From CAZJFC01 sp964545245 (GTDB lineage Bacteria; Pseudomonadota; Alphaproteobacteria; Rickettsiales; 21-14-0-20-44-7), in NCBI GenBank assembly GCA_964545245.1, contig CAZJFC010000018.1:1-30841 (forward strand): a DNA stretch of 30,841 nt, in the 5' to 3' direction. Below are positions 23,661 through 30,841 of this stretch, in pieces; the stretch's first letter is position 1, and every line of letters begins with the position of its first letter. The translations under genes were made by a program, and so were the position numbers. The notes under the pieces were generated by a model. That model had not been told where the DNA came from. It worked only from the letters and a program-made list of their open reading frames with translations, and did no database searches.

Positions 23661-24893
23661 ATGAGAAGAAATTTCCTGTTCCTGCAAGGCCCGATCGGCC
23701 CTTTTTTCAAGCTTCTGGGCGACAGGCTGGCTACGGCGGGGCATAACGTATCCAAGGTGAATTTCAACAGCGGCGACAGGTTTTTCTGGGACGGCGAAAA
23801 CACAATTGATTTTACCGGAAAAATCTCGCAATGGGGAAGCTACATCACCCATGTCAGCAAACTTCGCAAGGTCACTGATTTAGTGATTTACGGCGATTGC
23901 CGCCCGGTTCATAAGATCGCGGTTGAGGCGCTGAAGGAAAGCGGGATTAAAATCCATGTTTTCGAGGAAGGTTATTTCCGCCCGAACTGGATCACCTATG
24001 AGGAAAACGGGGTGAACGCCCATTCGCAATCCATCCCGCAGGACCCGGAATTTTACCGCAAATGGGAGGAAGTCCCGCTGCCGGATGCGGTGCGTTTCGG
24101 TTCCTCGTTCAACGCGCTGGCGATTTATTCGGTGCAGTATTACCTTGCCAGTTTGCGCGGTATGTATGGCGAATTTCGCCATTATGAGCATCATTTCAAC
24201 GTCAGCCCGCATGTCACCATTGCGCGGTGGATACCGAAAACGATTTTCTCGCTGTGGAACAAGCATAATGCCAAAAAAATCCAGGAGGAAATAGTCAGGC
24301 TGAAATATTTCCTTGTGCCTTTGCAGCTTTGCCGCGACTACCAGATCAAGGAACATTCGCAGTTCAGGGATATGGTGGATTTCGCGGAGCATATCATCCG
24401 CAGCTTTGCCGCTAATGCCGATGGCGGCGACTCGCTTGTGTTCAAGCTCCACCCGCTGGATAACAACCAGCTTGGCCTGCAACGCGCGATTGACAGGGTG
24501 GTGAAGCGCAACAAAATAGGTGGCCGCGTCTGGTGCATTGACGGCGGGCATCTGCCGACGCTGATGGATAACGCGAAAGGGGTTATTGTCGCCAACAGCA
24601 CCACCGGGATTTCATCGATCCACCACCACCGCCCGACCAAGGCGCTGAGCCGCGCGGTTTATAATTTTGAAGGCATGACGGACCAGCAGGGGCTGGATTC
24701 TTTCTGGGGCAACCCGCAGGCTCCCGACATGGAGCTGTATGCCAAATTCCGCAATTACGTCATCGCCAAAACCCAAGTGAACGGCGGGTTTTATAACTCG
24801 AAAGGAATCAGCCGGGCGCTCGACGGAATCACCAGAAAATTGCTCAGTGAAGGGTATTTCGATGTCAATGAGATGAGCGAAGCTGGCATATAG
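23661..24893 (+). CDS. kpsS: capsule beta-Kdo transferase, KpsS
   Basis: A 410-residue protein. FLFLQGPIGPFFKLLGDRL at the start, VIYGDCRPVHKIAVE (about 75–90), HVFEEGYFRPNWITYEENGVN (about 98–118) and the C-terminal KLHPLDN with NSTTGISSIHHHRPTKALS are typical of KpsS/LipB. It adds the first Kdo to lysophosphatidylglycerol; KpsC extends it. It follows kpsC after 60 bases containing a repeat element, and is the last gene of the plus-strand capsule locus. The start has a purine-rich GAGATGAG stretch upstream. Confidence 0.92.
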   Translation: MRRNFLFLQGPIGPFFKLLGDRLATAGHNVSKVNFNSGDRFFWDGENTIDFTGKISQWGSYITHVSKLRKVTDLVIYGDCRPVHKIAVEALKESGIKIHVFEEGYFRPNWITYEENGVNAHSQSIPQDPEFYRKWEEVPLPDAVRFGSSFNALAIYSVQYYLASLRGMYGEFRHYEHHFNVSPHVTIARWIPKTIFSLWNKHNAKKIQEEIVRLKYFLVPLQLCRDYQIKEHSQFRDMVDFAEHIIRSFAANADGGDSLVFKLHPLDNNQLGLQRAIDRVVKRNKIGGRVWCIDGGHLPTLMDNAKGVIVANSTTGISSIHHHRPTKALSRAVYNFEGMTDQQGLDSFWGNPQAPDMELYAKFRNYVIAKTQVNGGFYNSKGISRALDGITRKLLSEGYFDVNEMSEAGI

Positions 24894-24963
24894 AACTTCG
24901 GAATTTCAGAATTTCGGAGCTTCTTATCTCCTCACTTCTTTTCTGTTCTTCCACTTCTCCCCC

Positions 24964-25058
24964 TGTCATCCCCGCTTCCCATCACGTCATCCCCGGCTTG
25001 ACGGGGATCCGGGGAGGTTGCCCCCACCCCAACCCTCCCCCGCAAGCGGGAGAGGGAG
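24964..25058. repeat. cluster of REP-like palindromic elements
   Basis: TGTCATCCCCGC (24964–24975) and GTCATCCCCGG (24986–24996) with stem ATCCCCG/CGGGGAT (24989–24995 with 25002–25008) belong to the same family as the element at the kpsC stop. CCCCACCCCAACCCTCCCCCG with CCCGC/GCGGG inside (about 25022–25058) belongs to the family also seen at the right edge of the window. Confidence 0.65.
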
Positions 25059-25090
25059 TAGAAAACCCTGTCATCCGTCACCTAAAAAGT

Positions 25091-25204
25091 GCGCAGCAGT
25101 GCCGCACGGGGGAAGAATTGAGAAGCCGTTCAGGAGAACGGCCCAGCCTTGAGCGCGAGCGAATGCGAGCAGCCCATCGGAGGCGCAGTAGCGCCGCACG
25201 GGGG
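25091..25204. repeat. imperfect 22-base direct repeat pair
   Basis: 25091–25112 and 25183–25204 match at 20 of 22 bases (GCGCAG-AG-GCCGCACGGGGG pattern), 92 bases apart. Between them lie GAGCGCGAGCGAATGCGAGC (short GAGCG units) and GCCGTT-CAGGAG-AACGGC, a 6-bp hairpin. Function unknown. Confidence 0.6.
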
Positions 25205-25222
25205 GCAAAAAAAATTAACCCC

Positions 25223-25630
25223 TCAGCTAAACTTCTGGCGCAGTTTTGACCTTAACTTATCGCGGATTTCGCGGTAGCCGAAAAGCTGCATGTAACGGTT
25301 GCCGCGCACCATGCCGGGACTGGGGATATCCGGCCAATACTCAACGTTAAGGTTATGTTTCTCCAGCGCTTTTTTAACTTCCGGCGTGTAGTCGTTAGTG
25401 AGTGAAATAACCAGATCGAATTTCTTGTCCTTCAGCGATTCAAAGCTTTTCGGCTGGTGGCCGGAAATATCCAGCCCGATTTCGTTCATCACTTCGATTG
25501 CCAGATAATCCGGCGGCCCTTCGTATAACCCGGCGGATTCGTATTGATGCTGCGGGTAATTCGCGCTTGCTATCGCCTCCGCCATCGGCGACCTTACTGC
25601 GTTGAGCGTGCATAGGAATAAAACTTTCAT
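25223..25630 (-). CDS. low-molecular-weight phosphotyrosine phosphatase/arsenate reductase-like protein
   Basis: A 135-residue protein. The P-loop CTLNAVRSP (C-x5-R-S, Cys7 and Arg13) opens the protein and the general acid Asp is in YWPDIPSPG near residue 100. This is the LMW-PTP fold. Known members dephosphorylate protein tyrosine or reduce arsenate; the substrate here is unknown. It lies 14 bases after the UPF0262 gene, in the hisD–UPF0262–phosphatase order seen in alphaproteobacteria, so it belongs with housekeeping genes rather than the neighbouring capsule locus. Confidence 0.88.
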   Translation of the reverse strand: MKVLFLCTLNAVRSPMAEAIASANYPQHQYESAGLYEGPPDYLAIEVMNEIGLDISGHQPKSFESLKDKKFDLVISLTNDYTPEVKKALEKHNLNVEYWPDIPSPGMVRGNRYMQLFGYREIRDKLRSKLRQKFS

Positions 25631-25644
25631 ATCAATCTTTCATC

Positions 25645-26136
25645 TCAATGGGGGAAAGCCTGCGGGGCGTTGGGGTTTTTGGTGTGCAGCGTCGCGATGA
25701 TGGTGAACAGGTTGCGCGCCGTTTCAAAGTCGAGGTTTATCTTGTTTTCGAGCAGGTCGATGAGCAGTTCCGCGCCTTCGTTGTGGACGCTGCGCCGCCC
25801 GATGTCGATTGCCTCGATTTTCTCAAGCTGGCCGATATTCATGGCCTGCTGGTGGGATTCGAGTATCATGAAATAATCGCGGATAAGGGTGCGGAAACTA
25901 CGCAGCGGAAGGTTGAAATGGTAGATGTGTTTCGCGTTGTTCTCCACGCTGAAAACAAGGCGGTGGTTATCGGTTGTCCCGATCTCAAGCGCATAAGCGC
26001 CGGAGTTGTTCTCCACCACCGAAAAATAGTTGTAATTCAAAATGTCGCGGATAGCGGAGTTTAGGTCAAGGTTAAGCCGGAACTGGGCGACCGATTCGCC
26101 GAGTTTGATGAGTTTTATCTGCTCGTTGCTTGCCAT
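25645..26136 (-). CDS. UPF0262 family protein
   Basis: A 163-residue protein of unknown biochemical function from a family essentially limited to alphaproteobacteria and usually encoded just downstream of hisD. Recognisable segments include AQFRLNLDLNSAIRDILNYN near the N-terminus, NAKHIYHFNLPLRSFRTLIRDYF (about 83–105) and DIGRRSVHNEGAELLIDLL (about 121–139). No membrane segment. It starts 3 bases after hisD ends, so it is probably translationally coupled to hisD. Confidence 0.88.
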   Translation of the reverse strand: MASNEQIKLIKLGESVAQFRLNLDLNSAIRDILNYNYFSVVENNSGAYALEIGTTDNHRLVFSVENNAKHIYHFNLPLRSFRTLIRDYFMILESHQQAMNIGQLEKIEAIDIGRRSVHNEGAELLIDLLENKINLDFETARNLFTIIATLHTKNPNAPQAFPH

Positions 26137-26139
26137 GTT

Positions 26140-27426
26140 TTAGCTTTTGTTCCTCACCGCGACCGATAGCGCGTGCGCGCCCAGACCTTCAACTTTCGCC
26201 AGCATTTCGGTGTGGGTTGAAAGTTCATCGAATGATTCCTTGGTGCAGCCGATAACGCTCTGGCGCTTGAGGAAATCCGTCACCGAAAGCCCGGATGAGA
26301 ACTTCGCGCTGGCGACTGTGGGCAGCACATGGCTCGGCCCCGCGATATAATCGCCGATTGCTTCCGGGGTGTAGCGGCCAAGGAAAATCGCGCCCGCATT
26401 GGTGATTTTATCGAGCAGCGAATCCGGGTCTTCCACCGCCAGCTCAAGGTGTTCAGGCGCAATGAGGTTGGAGATTTCGGCGGCTTCGTTGAGGTTTTTC
26501 ACCACGATCACCAGCCCGTTATTAGTGATTGATTTCTCGGCGATTTCCTTACGTTCGAGCCTGTTCAGGTTTTCGTAAACCGCGTTGATGACATCCTGCG
26601 CGTAGCTCTGGCTGGTGGTGACTAAAATCGAGCGTGCGGTTTCGTCATGCTCGGCCTGCGACAAGAGGTCGATCGCCACCCAGTCCGGGTCCTTCCCGTC
26701 ATCGGCTATCACCAGAATTTCGGATGGCCCGGCGATCATGTCGATGCCGACATAGCCGAAAACCTGCCGTTTTGCCTCGGCCACATATGCGTTTCCGGGG
26801 CCGACGATTTTATCGACTTTCGGGATGGTTGTCGTGCCATAAGCCAGCGCTGCCACCGCCTGTGCGCCGCCGGTTTTGTAAATTTCGGTGATGCCGCAGA
26901 TTTTCGCTGCCGCCAGAACCACCGGGTTCACGAAACCGTCCGGGGCGGGGCAGACCATGATGATGTTGGAAACCCCGGCAACCCGCGCGGGAACGGCGTT
27001 CATTAGCACGGTGCTTGGGTAGCTGGCCTTGCCGCCGGGGACGTATATGCCCACCGATTCGATCGGCACGTGGCGCGCGCCGAGGCGAACGCCAGCGGTA
27101 TCGATGTAGTCGAGGTCTTGCGGTTTGAGGCGTTCGTAATAGCCGTGGATGCGGACGCTGGCCAATTCCAAGGCTTTTGCCAGTTTCGGGTCAAGGTTTT
27201 CATAGGCGGAATTTATCTCCTCCTGCGTGACTTTCAACTGGCCGATGGTGAAATTATGGCGGTCGAAACGGTTGGTATATTCCAGCAACGCGTCGTTGCC
27301 GTTAACCCGGACATTACGGATGATATCGGTGACTGACTGGCGGATATTTCCCTGATCTTCCTCATTGATTTCAAGGAGTTGCAGGGCCTTGCCGAAATTC
27401 CCGTCGGCGATTGTTATGGTTCTCAT
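26140..27426 (-). CDS. hisD: Histidinol dehydrogenase
   Basis: A 428-residue zinc enzyme performing the last two steps of histidine synthesis (histidinol to histidine, two NAD-dependent oxidations). IYVPGGKASYPSTVLMNAVPA and VDKIVGPGNAYVAEAKRQVFG carry the NAD/substrate regions. Zinc-ligand and catalytic segments are LLSQAEHDETARSIL (Gln, His), LIAPEHLELAVEDPD (Glu, His) and GPSHVLPT. I start at ATG 27426 (MRTITIADGNF). A longer version from TTG 27462 would use the -35 box of a consensus promoter as its start codon and is unlikely. First gene of a three-gene operon. Confidence 0.95.
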   Translation of the reverse strand: MRTITIADGNFGKALQLLEINEEDQGNIRQSVTDIIRNVRVNGNDALLEYTNRFDRHNFTIGQLKVTQEEINSAYENLDPKLAKALELASVRIHGYYERLKPQDLDYIDTAGVRLGARHVPIESVGIYVPGGKASYPSTVLMNAVPARVAGVSNIIMVCPAPDGFVNPVVLAAAKICGITEIYKTGGAQAVAALAYGTTTIPKVDKIVGPGNAYVAEAKRQVFGYVGIDMIAGPSEILVIADDGKDPDWVAIDLLSQAEHDETARSILVTTSQSYAQDVINAVYENLNRLERKEIAEKSITNNGLVIVVKNLNEAAEISNLIAPEHLELAVEDPDSLLDKITNAGAIFLGRYTPEAIGDYIAGPSHVLPTVASAKFSSGLSVTDFLKRQSVIGCTKESFDELSTHTEMLAKVEGLGAHALSVAVRNKS

Positions 27427-27433
27427 ATGGGGC

Positions 27434-27462
27434 AATATAGCAGCTAGTAATTTTGAAGTCAA
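27434..27462 (-). promoter_or_regulatory. strong sigma-70-type promoter for hisD
   Basis: On the minus strand TTGACT (27462–27457) and TATATT (27439–27434) are exactly 17 bases apart. Seven bases separate the -10 box from the hisD ATG at 27426, so the transcript should begin at or beside the A of ATG, making a leaderless mRNA. No Shine-Dalgarno is present, in agreement. Confidence 0.65.
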
Positions 27463-27529
27463 AACGGGTTATTTTTCAGGAGGATATGCATTTTTTTTGC
27501 ACAAGAATCCGGGTTTTGGGCAAAGTGTG

Positions 27530-27538
27530 TGGTATAAT
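27530..27538 (+). promoter_or_regulatory. extended -10 promoter upstream of typA
   Basis: TGG-TATAAT at 27530–27538 is a perfect extended -10 with a perfect -10 hexamer; the -35 position (CGGGTT/GGGTTT) is poor, as extended -10 promoters tolerate. The start would be near 27545, followed by a small hairpin (GGCAGG 27549–27554 with CCTGCC 27567–27572) and a strong ribosome site at 27583–27588. Confidence 0.5.
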
Positions 27539-27594
27539 GGTTGAACGGGGCAGGAATTCAATCAACCCTGCCGTGAACAAAAAAGGAGAATAAA

Positions 27595-27734
27595 TTGCTG
27601 GATTTTAAGGGGCTTATGCCGATTTTCCTTGCTTTTCGCAGGGCAGAAATGGTAACAAGGCGCGCCCTGAAGATGGGAACTCAAGAAATTGAGAAACCGG
27701 GAAATCGGGAAAACAGGAAATTTTACAGGAATAT

Positions 27735-27738
<4 letters not shown>
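27595..27738 (+). CDS. possible 47-residue upstream ORF coupled to typA
   Basis: A TTG start sits 6 bases after a perfect AAGGAG (27583–27588). The reading frame runs 47 codons (MLDFKGLMPIFLAFRRAEMV, then a basic polar tail) and stops with TGA at 27736–27738, overlapping the typA ATG as ATGA. It is the best ribosome site in the leader and is placed for translational coupling. The second half contains low-complexity GGGAAA-type repeats, so the peptide itself may be unimportant. No family recognised. Confidence 0.45.
27672..27731 (+). repeat. degenerate short repeat before typA
   Basis: GAAATTGAGAAACCGGGAAATCGGGAAAACAGG-like units of 7–10 bases recur. Similar in style to the runs at 7324 and 24894 (which reads GAAATTC-TGAAATTCC on its minus strand). 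Confidence 0.5.
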
Positions 27739-29567
<1,829 letters not shown>

Positions 29568-29594
29568 GCCCGACTTGCGCGGGTGGATTGCGGG

Positions 29595-30809
29595 TTATTC
29601 GATGAACTGGATTTTGAACGTGCACAGCTGACTTCCCGTGAAAGCAAGCAATCTATTTTGAGGAACCTCTACAAGTACAGGTTCATTTGGATAGAAAACA
29701 GCAATATTTGTTGTAGATAAAATATTGTGTAGACTGAAAGTTGTGATACCTTGCTTAGCAGATATGGTACAACCACCTGTACTGTTGCTACCGGGAAAAG
29801 AAATCAAAAGGCGGTTTATGTCATGGGGTATCCTTACCTCCTTGCAATACCTCGGATAGTTAGGATCCGTTGTACAAACTTCTGCCGCTCCATCGGAATC
29901 AAACAGGATTTTTATACACTCGGTATGGGAGTAAATTGTACCACCGCTACAACTCGCGGAACCATGCGGTATCGCATGCCGTCCTGCAACCACCCCCCTG
30001 AAACTGCTCCAGTTTTCGCCGGCGACTTCCGTTCCGGGGCCGACTTCGGGCGGGGCGGCAAGAGCGCCTGTCTCATCTTTTATCATCGGCGTGGTGCGCC
30101 ATAACACAAGGTCGTCGAAATATAATGATGGAGTAGTGCCGTCATTAATAGCCGTGTCGCGGAACCTTATATCATTATCGCAATTCTCGCCATCCTTTGC
30201 AGAGATGTTGCAGGCTGCTGTTGCTTCGCCCCTTCTTCTGTGGGTTCCTTTGCCGTCTTTACCAGAGCTATACACAACATAGGTCGCGCTCGCAGCGGGG
30301 GTTACTATGGGGTTGTCATTCGCATCCACCATATCGATTATCCCCGCAGGCAGGGTTGCCCCGGTTGCAGCTTTGGTAACTGCGTAAGTAAAGCGGTTGC
30401 TCCATGAATCGAACATTATATGTTCGGGAAGGTTTAATGTGCGGACAGGAACCGCTCCCACTCTTATATAATTTGGGTCTGTTCCTATTTGAGTTACACC
30501 AGCGACAGGAGCAGCTTCGCAATCAGTTGCCACACCGAAGTTTGCGGTATCAGGCAGGGCGGTTTTGCTGGCGGGGCAGGGAAGCCCTTTGTTCAGTATC
30601 ACATGGACATTGAGAGCTTTCTGGATAACCGCCAGCTTGTCACGGGTAGTTTCAATTTTCTTCACATCGACATGGGCGGAGGCAATAGGGATGGTTGAGG
30701 CGAGGATGATGCCGATTATCACCAGCACAATTGAGAGTTCGATCAGGCTGAAACCGCGTTTCTGGTTACGTGGTTGCGTGGTTACATGGTTGTTAAGTAA
30801 GGGTTGCAC
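29595..30809 (-). CDS. prepilin-type N-terminal cleavage/methylation protein (pseudopilin-like)
   Basis: An exported type IV pilin/type II secretion pseudopilin-like protein. The prepilin peptidase site is RG-FSLIELSIVLVIIGIILAS, giving mature Phe1, Glu5 and a hydrophobic helix. The roughly 370-residue mature body is much longer than typical major pseudopilins and contains segments such as FDSWSNRFTYAVTK and YVVYSSGKDGKG, plus several Cys in the C-terminal half that could form disulphides. I prefer GTG 30809 (404 residues): the earlier ATG at 30830 lies in the loop of a palindromic repeat. No pilus assembly genes are visible. The gene is convergent with typA. Confidence 0.8.
   Translation of the reverse strand: MQPLLNNHVTTQPRNQKRGFSLIELSIVLVIIGIILASTIPIASAHVDVKKIETTRDKLAVIQKALNVHVILNKGLPCPASKTALPDTANFGVATDCEAAPVAGVTQIGTDPNYIRVGAVPVRTLNLPEHIMFDSWSNRFTYAVTKAATGATLPAGIIDMVDANDNPIVTPAASATYVVYSSGKDGKGTHRRRGEATAACNISAKDGENCDNDIRFRDTAINDGTTPSLYFDDLVLWRTTPMIKDETGALAAPPEVGPGTEVAGENWSSFRGVVAGRHAIPHGSASCSGGTIYSHTECIKILFDSDGAAEVCTTDPNYPRYCKEVRIPHDINRLLISFPGSNSTGGCTISAKQGITTFSLHNILSTTNIAVFYPNEPVLVEVPQNRLLAFTGSQLCTFKIQFIE
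30749..30800 (-). repeat. degenerate GTAACCA repeat in the start of the pseudopilin gene
   Basis: On the minus strand CATGTAACCACGCAACCACG continues into TAACCAG: (G)TAACCAC-type units of 8–9 bases. It encodes part of the leader peptide (NNHVTTQPRNQ) and resembles the ACCTAAC run before purB. Confidence 0.5.
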
Positions 30810-30841
30810 CTCACCCCACCCTCTCCTCATAGGAGAGGGCT
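30809..30841. repeat. REP-like palindrome at the right edge
   Basis: CCTCACCCCACCCTCTCCT-CAT-AGGAGAGGG: a perfect 9-bp stem (30819–30827 with 30831–30839) with a 3-base loop. Same CCCCACCC-CTC family as about 25022–25058. It runs off the window edge. Confidence 0.7.

Larger units (their letters stand above)
24894..25222. other. repeat-rich intergenic region between two convergent genes
   Basis: No credible gene. From left to right it holds a TTCGGAATTTCAGAATTTCGGAG run (24897–24920, AATTTC units), a pyrimidine-rich stretch, two TGTCATCC/GTCATCCCCG elements, a CCCCACCC-type palindrome, and two copies of a 22-base GC-rich sequence. An A8 run near 25207–25214 follows the second copy. Strong secondary structure on both strands may stop transcription from kpsS and from the phosphatase gene. 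Confidence 0.6.

Noticed and set aside
25223..25630. LMW phosphatase as a Wzb-type capsule regulator
   Set aside because: It is on the opposite strand in a hisD–UPF0262 operon, and ABC-dependent capsules have no Wzc tyrosine kinase partner; KpsE here has no kinase domain.
27427..27462. 12-residue N-terminal extension of HisD from TTG
   Set aside because: The TTG is part of a consensus -35 box with a correctly spaced -10 just before the ATG.
27486..27593. 35-codon ORF after an AGGAGG run upstream of the typA leader ORF
   Set aside because: The Shine-Dalgarno is only about 2 bases from the ATG, and the likely typA promoter lies inside the ORF, so most transcripts would not carry its start.

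Overview
The window looks chromosomal and alphaproteobacterial. The clearest lineage signs are a DivL-type pseudokinase next to ahcY, and a hisD–UPF0262–low-molecular-weight-phosphatase gene string, which is an alphaproteobacterial arrangement. I cannot place it below class. No rRNA, tRNA, CRISPR array, transposase or phage gene was seen.

Layout. (1) 1–4951, mostly minus strand: a C-terminal gene fragment at the left edge, then (minus) a 2Fe-2S ferredoxin, rnhA, divL, an unrecognised small protein and ahcY. (2) 5069–9394: an AT-rich orphan gene whose protein carries an internal duplication, a zinc alcohol dehydrogenase, purB and a HAD-like protein. (3) 9560–24893, all plus strand: a surface-polysaccharide locus. 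A glycosyltransferase and an FkbM methyltransferase precede pseB, pseC, an SpsF-type cytidylyltransferase, pseG, a formyltransferase-fold protein and pseI. These make a CMP-activated pseudaminic-acid-type nonulosonate. They run with tiny gaps or 4–8 base overlaps into kpsM, kpsT, a small lipoprotein gene, kpsE, kpsD, kpsC and kpsS, a complete ABC-transporter (group 2) capsule export and lipid-linker set. (4) 24894–25222: a convergent intergenic region packed with palindromic and direct repeats. (5) 25223–27426, minus strand: hisD, UPF0262, LMW phosphatase. (6) 27595–29567: a probable 47-codon upstream ORF overlapping the start of typA/bipA. (7) 29595 to the right edge, minus strand: a pseudopilin-like protein starting inside a palindromic repeat.

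How it works together. The most distinctive feature is region 3. It appears to build a pseudaminic-acid capsule, but the acetyltransferase PseH is absent and a formyltransferase-like protein sits at the equivalent step. This predicts an N-formylated nonulosonate (inference). No obvious polymerase and no Kdo supply genes (kpsF/kpsU) are present, so these must lie elsewhere. A second strong observation is that the histidine kinase beside ahcY has Tyr in place of the phospho-accepting His, the hallmark of the cell-cycle regulator DivL.
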